Below, one piece after another: positions 16,392 through 29,079 of a DNA stretch of 64,000 nucleotides (position 1 is the first letter of the stretch; the number at the start of each line of letters is the position of its first letter). The stretch covers positions 1 through 64,000 of the forward strand of contig CALKVK010000011.1 of NCBI GenBank assembly GCA_937996235.1, read 5' to 3'. Under the pieces are notes generated by a model that saw nothing but the letters and a program-made list of their open reading frames with translations, was not told where the DNA came from and ran no database searches. The translations under genes and the position numbers were made by a program. This DNA is from an uncultured bacterium. Lineage in GTDB: Bacteria; Planctomycetota; JAJSAM01; JAJVHW01.

Positions 16392-18206
16392 GTGCAGGAC
16401 GTGCTGCGGGAGCTGCGCGAAGGGCTCGCGCGGACGCGCGACGCGGGTCTTCTGCGGCGGCTCGAGCCGCCCGCCGGACGCGACTTCGCGAGCAACGACT
16501 ACCTCGCGCTCGCGCGCCATCCTGCGATCGTCGCCGCCGCGCGCGCCGCGCTCGAGGAGCACGGCGCCGGCGCACCCTCGGCGCGTCTCCTGCGTGGGCA
16601 CCTCGCGTGTCACGCGGCGGCGGAAGCGGCCGCGGCCGCGTGGCTCGGCAGCGACGCGGCGCTGCTGGTGCCCTCCGGCTGGCACGCGAACCTCGCGCTC
16701 GTCACGTCGCTCGCCGCCCGCGGCGACGTGCTCGTGAGCGATGCGCGCAACCACGCGTCGCTCGTGGATGCGTGCCGTCTCTCGGGCGCGCGCGTCGAGG
16801 TCCACGCGCACCACGACGCCGACCACGCCGCGGACCTGCTGGCGCGCGCGCGCGGCGCCAGGCGGCGACTGCTCGTCGTCGAGAGCGTCGAGTCGACGGG
16901 CGGCGCGCGCGCACCGCTCGCCGCGCTGGCGCAGGTCGCGCGACGCCACGACGCGTGGCTGCTCGTGGACGAGGCCCACGCCGCGGGACTCCTCGGCCCG
17001 CGGCTCGCCGGCTGCGGCGCCGAGCCGGACGTCGCCGACCGCGTGCTCGCGCGCGTCGTGACGGGCGGGAAGGCGCTGGGCGTCGCGGGCGCGTTCGTCG
17101 CGGGACCGCGCGAGGTCGTCGAGACGGTGCTGCACCGCGGGCGCAGCTTCGTCTTCACGACGTCCGTGGCGCCGCCCGTCGCGGCGGCGCTCGCGGCGGC
17201 GATCGCGTGCGTCCGCGCGGAGCCTGAACGGGCCGAGCGCGCACTCGCGGCCGCGGCGCGCCTGCGCGCAGCGCTGGCTGCGCGGGGTGTCGCGACCGGC
17301 GGCGACGCCGCGATCGTGCCCGTGCTGCTCGGCGCCCCCGAGGCGGCGGTCGCTGCGGCGGCGCGCATCCGCGAACGCGGCTTCGACGTCCGCGCGCTGC
17401 GTCCGCCGACGGTGCCCGAGGGCACGAGCCGCCTGCGCATCGTCTGCCACGCGGACCACGCGCCGACCGAGATCAACGCCCTCGCCGACGCCGTCGCGAC
17501 CGCCGTCGCCGACGTCCCGCGCGCCGCCGCCACACCGCCCGCGTCGCGGGCGCGCGTCCTCGCCGTCGTCGGCACCGATACCGACGTGGGCAAGACGGTC
17601 GTCGCGGCGCTGCTCTGCCGCGCACTGCTCCGCGCCGGCGCGCCGGAGGACGTGCGCTACCTGAAGCCGGTGCAGACGGGCGGCGACTCCGACACCGCCA
17701 CCGTCCGCGCGCTCGCGGGGCTCGACGCGGCGCGCGCGGGAGATCCGCTCGTCGCGCTGCCGCTGCCCGCGTCGATCGACCAGGCGGCGCACGACGCCGG
17801 CTGCGCAGTCGACGTGGACGACGTCGCGCGACGCCTCGCCGAGCGACTCGCGACGGCGCAGGACGCCGCGTGGATCGTCGAGTGTGCGGGCGGACTGCTC
17901 GTCCCGGTCAGCGCCGCGACCGACCAGTCCGACCTGCTCGTGCGCAGCGCGCGCGACGTCGTGCTCGTCGCGCGGAGCGGACTCGGCACGCTCAACCACA
18001 CGCTGCTCACCGTCGAGGCGCTCGCGCGCCGGCGGCTCCGTCTGCGGGCGCTGTTCCTGGTGGGACCCCGCCACGCCGCGAACGAGCGCTCGCTCGCGGC
18101 GCGCCTCGACGTGCCGCTCCTCGCGCTGCCGCGCTTCGACGTGCTCGACACGGCGGCGCTCGACGGCTGGCTCGCCGCGCACGACCTCGCGGACGTGCTG
18201 CCGTGA
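16392..18206 (+). CDS. bioFD: Bifunctional 8-amino-7-oxononanoate synthase / dethiobiotin synthetase (BioF-BioD fusion)
   Basis: One 604-residue frame contains two complete enzymes. Residues 1-375 are an alpha-oxoamine synthase with FASNDYL at 32-38, PLP aspartate in LVDEAH (Asp193) and PLP lysine in GGKALG (Lys227), like BioF. After a short Ala/Pro linker (about 376-386), residues 388-604 are BioD, with P-loop GTDTDVGKT (394-402), KPVQTGG and ECAGGLLVP. The fusion would perform KAPA synthesis and dethiobiotin ring closure, the steps on either side of BioA. The frame is continuous, with no internal stop. GTG at 16392 follows the bioB stop by 5 nt, and the end overlaps bioA by 4 nt. Confidence 0.92.
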   Translation: MQDVLRELREGLARTRDAGLLRRLEPPAGRDFASNDYLALARHPAIVAAARAALEEHGAGAPSARLLRGHLACHAAAEAAAAAWLGSDAALLVPSGWHANLALVTSLAARGDVLVSDARNHASLVDACRLSGARVEVHAHHDADHAADLLARARGARRRLLVVESVESTGGARAPLAALAQVARRHDAWLLVDEAHAAGLLGPRLAGCGAEPDVADRVLARVVTGGKALGVAGAFVAGPREVVETVLHRGRSFVFTTSVAPPVAAALAAAIACVRAEPERAERALAAAARLRAALAARGVATGGDAAIVPVLLGAPEAAVAAAARIRERGFDVRALRPPTVPEGTSRLRIVCHADHAPTEINALADAVATAVADVPRAAATPPASRARVLAVVGTDTDVGKTVVAALLCRALLRAGAPEDVRYLKPVQTGGDSDTATVRALAGLDAARAGDPLVALPLPASIDQAAHDAGCAVDVDDVARRLAERLATAQDAAWIVECAGGLLVPVSAATDQSDLLVRSARDVVLVARSGLGTLNHTLLTVEALARRRLRLRALFLVGPRHAANERSLAARLDVPLLALPRFDVLDTAALDGWLAAHDLADVLP

Positions 18207-19474
18207 CGCCCGACTGGCTCGCGCTCGACCGGCGCCACTGCTGGCACCCGTACACGCAGCACGCGCTCGACCCCGAACCGCTGCCCATCGTCGGCGCGCG
18301 CGGCGCGTGGCTCGAGCTCGCGGACGGGCGGCGCCTGCTCGACGCGATCTCGTCGTGGTGGGCGGTGCTCCACGGCCACGCCGAGCCGGCGCTCCTCGAG
18401 GTGATGACGCGGCAGGCCGCCACGCTCGACCACGTGCTCTTCGCCGGATGTGCGCACGAGCCCGCGGCACGTCTCGCGGCGGCGCTCGTGCAGGCGGCAC
18501 CGCGCGGGCTCGAGCACGTCTTCTACAGCGACGACGGCAGCACGGCGGTCGAGGTCGCGCTCAAGGCCGCGTACCTCGCACAGCGCCGACGGCGCGGCGC
18601 CGCGCGCACGCGCTTCCTCGCCCTCGAGGGCGGCTACCACGGCGACACGTTCGGCGCGATGGCCGTCGGCGACCCCGTGCCGTTCTTCGCGGAACTGCGC
18701 GACCTGCTCTTCGACGTGCGGCGCGTGCCGTGCGACGCGGACGCGCTGCGCGCCGCGTTCGCCGAGGACGGCGACCGTACCGTCGCGCTCGTGCTCGAGC
18801 CGCTGGTGCAGGGCGCCGCCGGCATGCGTCCCGTGCCCGCGGAGTTCGTGCGCGCGGCGCGCACGCTGTGCGACCGCCACGACACGCTGCTCGTCGCCGA
18901 CGAGGTCTTCACCGGCTTCGGGCGCACGGGCGCGCTGTTCGCGTGCGACGCGGCGGGCGTGGCACCCGACCTCCTGTGCCTCGCCAAGGGGCTGACGGGC
19001 GGCCTCTTCCCGCTCGCCGCGACTCTCGCCACCCCCGCCGTCCACGACGCGTTCCTGGCGGCGGACCGCTCGCGCGCCCTCTTCCACGGCCACACGTTCA
19101 CGGCGCACCCCGTCGGCTGCGCGATCGCGCTGCGCTCGCTCGAGCTGGTCCGCGAGCGCGACGTCCCCGGACGTCTCGACGCGATCGGGCGGCGCATCGA
19201 GTCGGGCGTCGCCGGCCTGCGCGCGCACGCGGCCGTCCGTGACGTCCGCCGCGTCGGCGGCATCGTCGCCGTCGAGCTGCGCGCAGACGACGCCGGCTAC
19301 CTCGCAGGCGCAGGCGAGCGCCTGCGCGCCGCGTGCCGCGCCGCCCCGCACGACGTCCTGCTGCGGCCGCTCGGCGGCGTCGTCTACGCGGTGCCGCCCG
19401 CGTGCACGACGGACGCCGAGTGCGACCGCATCGCCTCCGCGCTCCGCGACGTCGTGGCGGCGGCGGCGGGGTAG
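18203..19474 (+). CDS. bioA: Adenosylmethionine-8-amino-7-oxononanoate aminotransferase
   Basis: A class-III aminotransferase of 423 residues with the BioA-typical N-terminus HCWHPYTQH, substrate segment SSWWAVLHGHAEP, PLP-phosphate region YSDDGSTAVEVALK, Asp233 (ADEVFTGFGRTG) and catalytic Lys262 (LAKGLTGG). It converts KAPA to DAPA using SAM as amino donor. The GTG start lies in a GTGA overlap with the bioF-bioD stop, so it is translationally coupled. With bioB and bioFD this completes the late biotin pathway; no bioC or bioH is visible here. Confidence 0.95.
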   Translation: MTPDWLALDRRHCWHPYTQHALDPEPLPIVGARGAWLELADGRRLLDAISSWWAVLHGHAEPALLEVMTRQAATLDHVLFAGCAHEPAARLAAALVQAAPRGLEHVFYSDDGSTAVEVALKAAYLAQRRRRGAARTRFLALEGGYHGDTFGAMAVGDPVPFFAELRDLLFDVRRVPCDADALRAAFAEDGDRTVALVLEPLVQGAAGMRPVPAEFVRAARTLCDRHDTLLVADEVFTGFGRTGALFACDAAGVAPDLLCLAKGLTGGLFPLAATLATPAVHDAFLAADRSRALFHGHTFTAHPVGCAIALRSLELVRERDVPGRLDAIGRRIESGVAGLRAHAAVRDVRRVGGIVAVELRADDAGYLAGAGERLRAACRAAPHDVLLRPLGGVVYAVPPACTTDAECDRIASALRDVVAAAAG

Positions 19475-19531
19475 GCGGCGCTGCGCCCGACGCCTGTCGG
19501 CATCGCCCCGCGGCCGCACTACGATGCGCGC

Positions 19532-21150
19532 GTGACGCCCCCCGACCCCGCCTCCGACGCGTCGCTCGACGGCGCCTTCCCCCGCCCGGACCTCGCCGCG
19601 TGGCGCGACGAGGCCGCGCGTGCGCTCAAGGGACGCCCGCTCGCGTCGCTGACGTGGCGGGTCGAGCCGGGGATCGAACTCGAGCCGGTGCAGGCGGAGC
19701 GCCCCGATGCGGTGGCGGCGCCGTTCCGCACCGGACCGCTGCGCACGTGCGCGACGGTGACCGACGAGGACGAGCTCGCGGGCGCGCTCGCGCTCGGCCA
19801 CGACCTCGTGCGGGTCGTCTACGACGGCGACGACGACGACGCCCCGGCGGACCTGCCGCAGGAGCGCGTGCTCTACGACCCGCAGTCGGCGTCCGGCGCC
19901 GCGCTCGCGCTCTCCGCGTTCCAGGCGTGCGCCGGCGTCGTGGCCGGTTGGGACGGCCTCGACGGCGCGACGCCCTCGCAGTGCGTCGGGTTCCTGGCGT
20001 CGCTCGCGGTGGACGTGCTCGAGCGCGCCCCCGAGGGCGCCGCGGAGCGGCTCGTCGTCGAGGTGTTCGTCGGCACCGGCATCCTCACCGAGATCGCGAA
20101 GCTGCGCGCGCTGCGCCGTCTGTGGGCGGAGGTCGCCGCCGAGCGCGAGCTGCCGGGCACGCTGCGCCTCCTCGCGCGCTGCCCCGGCTGGCCGGCGACC
20201 CGCGTGGACCCGGAGTCGAACCTGCTGCGCGCGGCGCTCGCCGGCTGCGCGGCGATCGTCGGAGGCGCCGACATCGTCGAGCTCGTGCCCTACCGCGTGG
20301 ACGACGCCGCGCGCGAGGCGTCGCGTCTCGCGCTCAACCAGGTGCGGCTGATGCGCGACGAGTCGCACCTCGACGCCGTCGCCGACCCGTGCGCGGGATC
20401 GGGCACGATCGAGACGCTCACCGACGCGTTCGTGCGCGCGGGCCGCGCCGAGTTCGAGCGCCTGCGCGGACTCGGCGGCATGGCCGCCGCGTGCGAGAGC
20501 GGCGACGACGCGCGGCTCGCGCGCATCGTCGAGCCGTACGACGCCGCCTACGCCGCGCGCCGCGGCGATGTCGCGACGCGGCGGCGCACGGTCGTCGGCG
20601 TCAACCGCTTCGCGGATCCGTCGCGCGACGCGGCGGCGCTCGCCGACAGCGTCGACGAAGAGCTGTTCGCCGTGTGGGCCGAGCCGGGCGCATCGTTCGA
20701 CGACGAGCCGCACGACGGCGTCGACGAGTTCGAGTACCTGCGCGCGCGGGCGTTGTGGCACGCGGCCGCCGGGCGTGCGGCGCCGCGCGTGCTGCTGCTG
20801 CCGCTGGGCGCGCCCGCGCGGCGGCGCGCGCGCGCCGACTTCGCCGCCGACCTCTTCCGCGCGGGCGGGTTCGCGGTCGAGGACCCTGGCGCGTTCGACT
20901 CGGTGGACGCGGCCTGCGCACACGCCCGGCAGTCCGGCGCGCCCGTCGTCGTGGTCTGCGGCGACGACGCGGACTACGCGGCGCTCGTGCCGCAGGTGGT
21001 GGCTGCGCTGCCGGGCACGGCGGTGATCGTCGCCGGGCGTCCGCCCGACGGCTCCGACGCGTGGGGCGCCGCGGCGTTCGCGTTCGAGGGCGCGGACGCT
21101 CTCACGGTCCTCGCGGGCGCACTCGACCGCGCGGGCGTAGGGAGGCGGCC

Positions 21151-21154
<4 letters not shown>
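19532..21154 (+). CDS. mutA: Methylmalonyl-CoA mutase small subunit
   Basis: The 540-residue protein aligns by motif with the non-catalytic MutA subunit: N-terminal LxWRVEPGIELEPVQ, a central barrel (FLASLAVDVLERAPEG, LLARCPGWPATRVDPESNLLRA), ADPCAGSGTIETLTD and a degenerate B12-fold C-terminus lacking the DxHxxG histidine. It pairs with MutB in the heterodimer converting (R)-methylmalonyl-CoA to succinyl-CoA. GTG start at 19532, 57 nt after bioA; it overlaps mutB by 4 nt. Confidence 0.9.
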
Positions 21155-23162
<2,008 letters not shown>

Positions 23163-23166
<4 letters not shown>

Positions 23167-24179
23167 AGCCGCGCCGCCGCCCGGGCCTCTCGGATCTCGT
23201 GCGCGGCCTGCGCAAGGGCGACCGCGCGCTGCTCGCGCAGGCGATCACGCTCGTCGAGAGCACGCGCGCGAGCGACACGGTGCTGGCGCGCAAGCTGCTG
23301 CAGGAGATCCTGCCGCGCACCGGGCGCGCGCTGCGCATCGGGATCTCGGGCGTGCCGGGCGTCGGCAAGAGCACGTTCATCGAGGCGCTCGGCGCGCACC
23401 TCACCGCGGGCGGCCGCAAGGTCGCGGTGCTCGCGGTGGATCCCTCGAGCCACGTCTCGGGCGGCAGCATCCTCGGCGACAAGACGCGCATGCCGCGGCT
23501 CGCGCGCGACGCCCGCGCGTTCGTGCGGCCGAGCCCGGGCGGCGGCACGCTCGGCGGCGTCGCGCGGCGCACGCGCGAGGCGCTGCTGCTCTGCGAGGCC
23601 GCGGGTCACGACGTCGTGCTGGTCGAGACCATCGGCGTCGGACAGTCCGAGATCGCCGTCGCCGGCATGGTCGACCTGTTCGTGCTGCTCGCGCTCGCGG
23701 GCGCCGGCGACGAGCTGCAGGGCATCAAGCGCGGCATCACCGAGATCGCGGACATCGTCGTCATCACGAAGGCCGACGGCGACAACGTCGCGCACGCGCA
23801 GCGCGCGGCCACCCAGCTCGAGGCCGCTCTCGCGCTGCTGCCGAACCCCGAGGACGGCGACCCGGGCGCACCGCGCCCCGTGCTCACCTGCTCCGCGCGC
23901 GAGGGCACGGGGATCGCGACGGTGTGGGAGACGCTCACGCGGCTGCACACCGCCGCGAACGTCTCGGGGCGCCTCGACGCGCGGCGCCGGCGCCAGTCGC
24001 TCGCGTGGCTCGAGCACGCGGTCGAGGAGCTGCTGCGCGAGCGCTTCGAGCACCACGCCGAGGTCGCCGACGCGCTGCCGCGCGTGCGACGCGAGGTGCT
24101 CGACGGCACGACCGAGCCGAACGCCGCCGCGCAGCGCCTCGTCGACCTGTTCCTCGGCCGCTCCTCCGGCGAGGAGTGA
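23163..24179 (+). CDS. meaB: Methylmalonyl-CoA mutase-associated GTPase MeaB
   Basis: A 338-residue G3E P-loop GTPase. Walker A is GVPGVGKST (63-71), followed by AVDPSSHVSGGSILGDKTRM, switch region ETIGVGQSE and the base-specificity motif TKADG. MeaB protects and reloads adenosylcobalamin on MutAB. The ATG overlaps the mutB stop by 4 nt. It ends 15 nt from the convergent cytochrome gene, with no clear terminator in between. Confidence 0.94.
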
Positions 24180-24194
24180 CGCGGCCGCCCGGCG

Positions 24195-26975
24195 TCAGAC
24201 GGGCTTGATGAAAAACAGCGCCGCGAGGATCAGCAGGACCAGGCAGATCCCGAAGGTGAGCGCGGAGACCGCGAACACGCGGATCACGCGCTCGAACGGC
24301 TTCGGCAGCGGATCGACGAGGTGCTCCTCGAGCCGCCCGCTGCGCACCAGCTCGGCGTACTCCTCGGGCTTGTCGTACTTCAGCTCCTCGAGCCCCATGC
24401 GGCCGGTGAAGACCACGGGGTCGAGCGGGAACTTGTCGGGGCGGAACTGCGTGTTGAAGAAGTGGATCGTGAAGATGAACGCCACGGCGAGCAGCGCCTC
24501 GTCGCCGTGGATGATCGTCGCGACGTTGATGAGCCAGCCCGGCACGACGCGCGTGAGCAGCTCCGGGAACCACAGCAGCAGACCCGTGGAGCCGATGATC
24601 GCGACGCCCCAGAACACGGCGAAGTAGTCGAACTTCTCCCAGTACGCCCAGCGGCCGTAGCGCGGACGCGGTCCGCGCCCGACGAACCACTTCAGCGTTC
24701 CGAGGAACTGGAAGAGGTCGCGCGGCAGCGGCACGATCGAGTTCGGGCCGAGCACCAGCTGCTTCCAGCTGAGGCCCTCCGCGCGGCGCCGCGAGTTGAC
24801 GGACGCGAGGTGCGTCACGAAGACGCCGATCAGCACGAGCGCGGCGATGCGGTGCAGCACGCCCGTGACGTCGAAGCCGCCGAGGAACCCGGCGATCGCC
24901 TGCCCCCAGCCCGTGTAGCTGAACTTCAGCGACATGCCCGTGAACGCGAGGGTGAAGAACGAGAGCACCATCGTGAAGTGCATGCCGCGCTGGAGCGGCG
25001 TGAAGCGCCGGTAGAGCTTGCCGCCGTGGCCCGCCGCCTTGAGCGGCGCCCACTCGCGCCGCACGGTCCAGAGCCGCACCATCCATGCGATGGAGTGCAC
25101 GCCGAAGAACGCCATCGTGCCGACGAGCAGCCCGGTCATGCCCCAGAACACCCAGAACAGCTCGGGGTAGCGCTTGCGGTCGGTGTGCGTGCCGTGCGCG
25201 AGGTACTGCGTGAAGCCGACCGACGCCGCGGGGTGGCACTTGCGGCAGGTCGCGACGCGGTTCTCCGCCGACACGTGCGACTCCGGGTTCGTCACGTGCT
25301 GCACGTCGTGGTTGCCGTGGCAGTCCGAACACGTCGCCGCGCGGTCGAAGCCGAGGCGCGAGACCTTGCCGTGGAAGGTCTCGAAGTACGACTCGAACTG
25401 CTCCTGGTGGCACGCGCCGCACTGCGTGCGCACGGCGTTCCGGAAGCCGCCCTCGTCGATGCGCGCGATGTTGTGCGACGCGTGGCAGTCCTTGCACGAG
25501 GGCAGGAGCCGGCTGACGTTCTGCCGCCCGCGCCAGTGGATGCTGTGCTCGTACGTCTCCTGGATGCCGTCGTGGCACTTGCCGCACGTCGCGGCGATGT
25601 GGTCGCCGTTGACGCTCGACTTCGGGTCCCACTGCGGCAGCACAGCGTGCCCGCCGTGGCAGTCGACGCAGGTCGCCGTCACGAGCAGTCCGCTCTTGTT
25701 CAGGCCCTTGCCGTGCGCGCTCTCGGCGTACGAGACCGTCGGGCTGTCCGGACTCACCTGCCCGTCGCCGCCCGCGATCTTGTGGCAGCTCCCGCACAGG
25801 TCCGGGACGTGCCGCGGGAACGTCGGCGACGCGCGGTCCTTGCGGCTCCGGATCGCGTGCTTCGTGTGGCACGTGACGCACTCGGGCGCGCCGTCGAGGC
25901 CGTCGGCGCGCTTCTTCGCGTGCACGCTCGCCTGGTACTGCTCGACCTGGTCAGCGTGGCACGAGCTGCAGTCCACCTTGTTCTTGATGGTGGCGCACGC
26001 GCGCTCGAGCGACTTCGTGGCCTCGGCGTGGCACTGCGCGCAGCCGACGTCCTTGTGCACGGACGCGGCGTACTCGGCCTCGTCCACGTACAGGCTGACC
26101 GTCTGCCCGTCGCGCTCCATCGTCAGCGACGGCCGCCCGTGGCACGTCGCGCAGTCCTTGTTCGCCATGCCCTCCGGGTAGAACGGCCGCCGCACCTTGT
26201 GCGGGGAGTGGCAGTCCACGCAGTTCGGGATCTTGTGGGGCTCGGACTCCCACAGCCGCCCCTCGATGACCTTGCGGTGCACGCGCTCGATGCCGGAGTG
26301 GCACGTCGTGCAGGTCGAGACGATGCGCTGCGGGCTGACCGACGCCCTCGGGTCCGTGTGCGGCAGGATGTCGTGGGAGGTGTGGCACGACGTGCAGACG
26401 GCCGTGACCGTGAGTCCCTTCTCGTAGAGACCCTGGCCGTGGATCGACTGCGAGTAGTTCTCGAAGATGCGCTCCTGCGGGATGTCGTGCGTGCGCGAGA
26501 CCGGCGAGCCCTCGTGGTGGCACGAGCCGCACATGCGCGGGATGTTCAGCACGTAGGTCCGCGACTCCGGGTCGTTGCGCCGGCGCACGTCGTGTTTGCC
26601 GTGGCAGTCCGCGCAGCTCGGGGCCATCGGGTCGCCCGAGGCGAGCGCCTGGCCGTGGATGCTCGCGGCGTGCTTCTTCGCCTGGCCGGCGTGGCAGGTG
26701 CCGCAGTCCACGGGCTCGAGCTCGTCGGCGTGCGGCAGCTTCGCGTCCTCGAGGTCCTGGTGGCACGCGACGCAGTCGAGCGAACCGTGCACGGACTTCG
26801 AGAACACCGCCTCGTCGATCCAGCCGGGCAGTTCCTCGTCGCCCCTCTCGACGGTGAGCTCGCGGTCCTGGTGGCAGCGCATGCACGCCGCGTTGTCCTG
26901 TGCGCACGCAGGGCGTGCGAACAGGCCGAGCACGGCCAAGACGGGGACCAGGAGCACCAGGAGCGTGCGCTTCAT
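24195..26975 (-). CDS. 19-heme cytochrome c with C-terminal cytochrome-b-like membrane domain
   Basis: From ATG at 26975 (preceded by GAGGT at 8 nt) the 926-residue protein has a Sec signal (MKRTLLVLLVPVLAVLGLF) and nineteen CxxCH c-heme sites spread over about 600 residues, many followed by a second His as in xCHGxH. The last 300 residues contain about five hydrophobic helices with conserved His and the signature GPRPRYGRWAYWEKFDYF, resembling b-type formate-dehydrogenase gamma / cytochrome b561 domains. It likely links the quinone pool to periplasmic hemes. The upstream 11-heme gene ends 7 nt before and has a paralogous membrane domain, so both are probably one operon. The ATG at 26993 would place six residues before the signal and is less likely. 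Confidence 0.9.
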   Translation of the reverse strand: MKRTLLVLLVPVLAVLGLFARPACAQDNAACMRCHQDRELTVERGDEELPGWIDEAVFSKSVHGSLDCVACHQDLEDAKLPHADELEPVDCGTCHAGQAKKHAASIHGQALASGDPMAPSCADCHGKHDVRRRNDPESRTYVLNIPRMCGSCHHEGSPVSRTHDIPQERIFENYSQSIHGQGLYEKGLTVTAVCTSCHTSHDILPHTDPRASVSPQRIVSTCTTCHSGIERVHRKVIEGRLWESEPHKIPNCVDCHSPHKVRRPFYPEGMANKDCATCHGRPSLTMERDGQTVSLYVDEAEYAASVHKDVGCAQCHAEATKSLERACATIKNKVDCSSCHADQVEQYQASVHAKKRADGLDGAPECVTCHTKHAIRSRKDRASPTFPRHVPDLCGSCHKIAGGDGQVSPDSPTVSYAESAHGKGLNKSGLLVTATCVDCHGGHAVLPQWDPKSSVNGDHIAATCGKCHDGIQETYEHSIHWRGRQNVSRLLPSCKDCHASHNIARIDEGGFRNAVRTQCGACHQEQFESYFETFHGKVSRLGFDRAATCSDCHGNHDVQHVTNPESHVSAENRVATCRKCHPAASVGFTQYLAHGTHTDRKRYPELFWVFWGMTGLLVGTMAFFGVHSIAWMVRLWTVRREWAPLKAAGHGGKLYRRFTPLQRGMHFTMVLSFFTLAFTGMSLKFSYTGWGQAIAGFLGGFDVTGVLHRIAALVLIGVFVTHLASVNSRRRAEGLSWKQLVLGPNSIVPLPRDLFQFLGTLKWFVGRGPRPRYGRWAYWEKFDYFAVFWGVAIIGSTGLLLWFPELLTRVVPGWLINVATIIHGDEALLAVAFIFTIHFFNTQFRPDKFPLDPVVFTGRMGLEELKYDKPEEYAELVRSGRLEEHLVDPLPKPFERVIRVFAVSALTFGICLVLLILAALFFIKPV

Positions 26976-26982
26976 CGCGGGA

Positions 26983-29079
26983 CTACCTCGCACCGTTCGT
27001 GGCCACCGCGACGATCATCGCGATCACGAAGAAGAAGCCCACGGCCAGCGCCGCCGTCCCGATCACGTAGGCCCAGATGCGCGTGCGGCGCGCCGGCTCC
27101 GGGACGACCAGCGACTCGTACGAGCCGTCCGCCCGCGCCGCGTCGTACTCGATCGGCCGCTCGTGGCGGAACTCGCCCTCGGGCAGCGCACCCGTGAGGA
27201 ACATCGTGTCCATGGGGAACTTGTCGGGCCGCAGGTTCGCGTGGAACACGTGCACGGTGAAGATGAAGGCGATGTCGAGCAACGCCTCGAAGCCGTGGAT
27301 GATCACCGCGGCGTTGAGCGCCCAGCCGGGCACGAAGCGCGTCGCCTGCTCCGGGAACCAGAGCATGAGACCCGACAGCCCGATCACGAACGTGCCCCAG
27401 AAGACCGCCCAGAAGTCGAACTTCTCCCAGTAGGTCCACCGACCGTAGCGCGGACGCGGGCCGAGGAACAGGAACCAGCGCAGGTTGCCGAACAGGTCGG
27501 CGACGTCCTTCCAGCGCGGGAGCATCGTGGACTCGCCCGAGAGCAGCCCCTTCTCGCGTCGGACGAAGAGCCGCCACGAGAAGTGCACCAGGTAGATGAC
27601 GACGAGCGCGACCAGCAGCACCGCGAAGACGCGGTGCACCCAGCCCGCCGCGGCCGCCCCGCCGAAGAAGTCCATCAGGTCCGCCGCCCACGCCTGGTCG
27701 GCGAAGTGCAGCGGCAGGCCGGTCGACGCGAGCATCAGGACGCTCGTCATCAGCGCCGCGTGCAGGCCCACGTAGAAGCGCGGCCAGCGCCGCACGAAGC
27801 GCTCGTCGCGCGGGCGGGGCGGGCGGCGCCACTCGCCGGCGGCGAGCGCGCGCACCAGCCAGAGCACGGCGTGGATGCAGCCCAGGACCAGCGTGCCCGC
27901 CACGAGCACGGTCATGAACATGTAGACCCACCAGAGCTGCGGGAAGCGCGCGCGGTCCTGCGGATCCGCGTGGACGAGGTACTCCGTGAACTCCTCGTGC
28001 GCGTCCGGATGGCAGCGTCCGCAGGTCGCGACGCGATTCGCCGGGTTCACCATCGACGCCGGGTCGGCGGTCGGCAGGATCGTGTGCGAGCCGTGGCACG
28101 CCGAGCACGTCGCGACGCCGCGCCCGTCGCCGAGGTCGTGGCGCTTGCCGTGGTAGGAGAGCCGGAACGAGCCGCCGCGCTCGTCGTGGCAGCGCGAGCA
28201 CGACTCCACCGTGTGCTGCCGGAAGTCGTCGTCCGCGAACGTGATCTCGTGCGGCCGGTGGCAGTCGCTGCAGGTCGCTCCGCGGTGCTCGACGCCGTCC
28301 GAGACGAGATGGTGCACGCTCGTGCGGTACTGCTCGAGCACGCCCACGTGACACGTCCCGCAGGTCTCCGCGACGTGCTGCCGCGAGACGCGCGAGTCGG
28401 GGTCGCCCTTCGCGCGGATCTCGTGGCCGCCGTGGCACTGGACGCACGTGGCGGAGCCCATGAGTCCGGCGCGCAGGATGCCGTGCGCGTGCGCGTCGTC
28501 CGTGTAGGGATCGCGCAGGAGCTCGTCGACGGTCGCCGTCTGCGGATCGACGGAGAAGTGGCAGCGGCCGCATACCTTGTAGACGTTCAGCGCGTTGAGC
28601 CGTGCGTTGCGGTCCGAGTTGCGCCGGATGTCGTGGACGCCGTGGCAGTCGGCGCACGTCGCGCCCTTCTTGCCCTCGGCGCTCACCTTCCCGTGCACGC
28701 TCGCCTCGTACGAGGCGACGGACTTCTCGTGGCACTCCACGCAGCCCGCGGTCTCGATGTCGTCCTTCGGGTGCGGGAACTCCTCGAACTCGAAGTGGCA
28801 GCCCGTGCACTTGCGCGAGACGTGCACGGAGCTCGCGAACGCCGCCGCATCGACGACGTAGCGCGCCGGGTCGCGCGACGGATCGCCGAGCGCCTCGGCG
28901 ATCTTCGCCGCGTCTCCGTGGCACGCGCGGCACGCCGCGTCCTCGTCGGCCGCGCGGGCCGTGCCCGCCGCCGCCACCAGCAGGACGAGCAGGGCAGCGA
29001 GCATCCACCACGGACCGGAGCGTGCGCGCCTCCACCTCGAACCGCGGAACTCGGGACGCCTGCACGCTGGGTGGCGCAC
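26983..29079 (-). CDS. 11-heme cytochrome c with C-terminal cytochrome-b-like membrane domain
   Basis: The 698-residue protein begins at GTG 29079, chosen because GGAAGGAG lies 10 nt upstream; the frame is also open to 29232. An Arg-rich n-region precedes the signal core MLAALLVLLVAAAGTARA. Eleven CxxCH motifs follow in about 390 residues. The C-terminal 300 residues carry membrane helices and the same GPRPRYGRWTYWEKFDF signature seen in the next gene. It probably takes electrons across the membrane to a heme wire. The gene is 7 nt upstream of the 19-heme gene. The internal Met at 29004 is an alternative start. Confidence 0.88.
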   Translation of the reverse strand: MRHPACRRPEFRGSRWRRARSGPWWMLAALLVLLVAAAGTARAADEDAACRACHGDAAKIAEALGDPSRDPARYVVDAAAFASSVHVSRKCTGCHFEFEEFPHPKDDIETAGCVECHEKSVASYEASVHGKVSAEGKKGATCADCHGVHDIRRNSDRNARLNALNVYKVCGRCHFSVDPQTATVDELLRDPYTDDAHAHGILRAGLMGSATCVQCHGGHEIRAKGDPDSRVSRQHVAETCGTCHVGVLEQYRTSVHHLVSDGVEHRGATCSDCHRPHEITFADDDFRQHTVESCSRCHDERGGSFRLSYHGKRHDLGDGRGVATCSACHGSHTILPTADPASMVNPANRVATCGRCHPDAHEEFTEYLVHADPQDRARFPQLWWVYMFMTVLVAGTLVLGCIHAVLWLVRALAAGEWRRPPRPRDERFVRRWPRFYVGLHAALMTSVLMLASTGLPLHFADQAWAADLMDFFGGAAAAGWVHRVFAVLLVALVVIYLVHFSWRLFVRREKGLLSGESTMLPRWKDVADLFGNLRWFLFLGPRPRYGRWTYWEKFDFWAVFWGTFVIGLSGLMLWFPEQATRFVPGWALNAAVIIHGFEALLDIAFIFTVHVFHANLRPDKFPMDTMFLTGALPEGEFRHERPIEYDAARADGSYESLVVPEPARRTRIWAYVIGTAALAVGFFFVIAMIVAVATNGAR

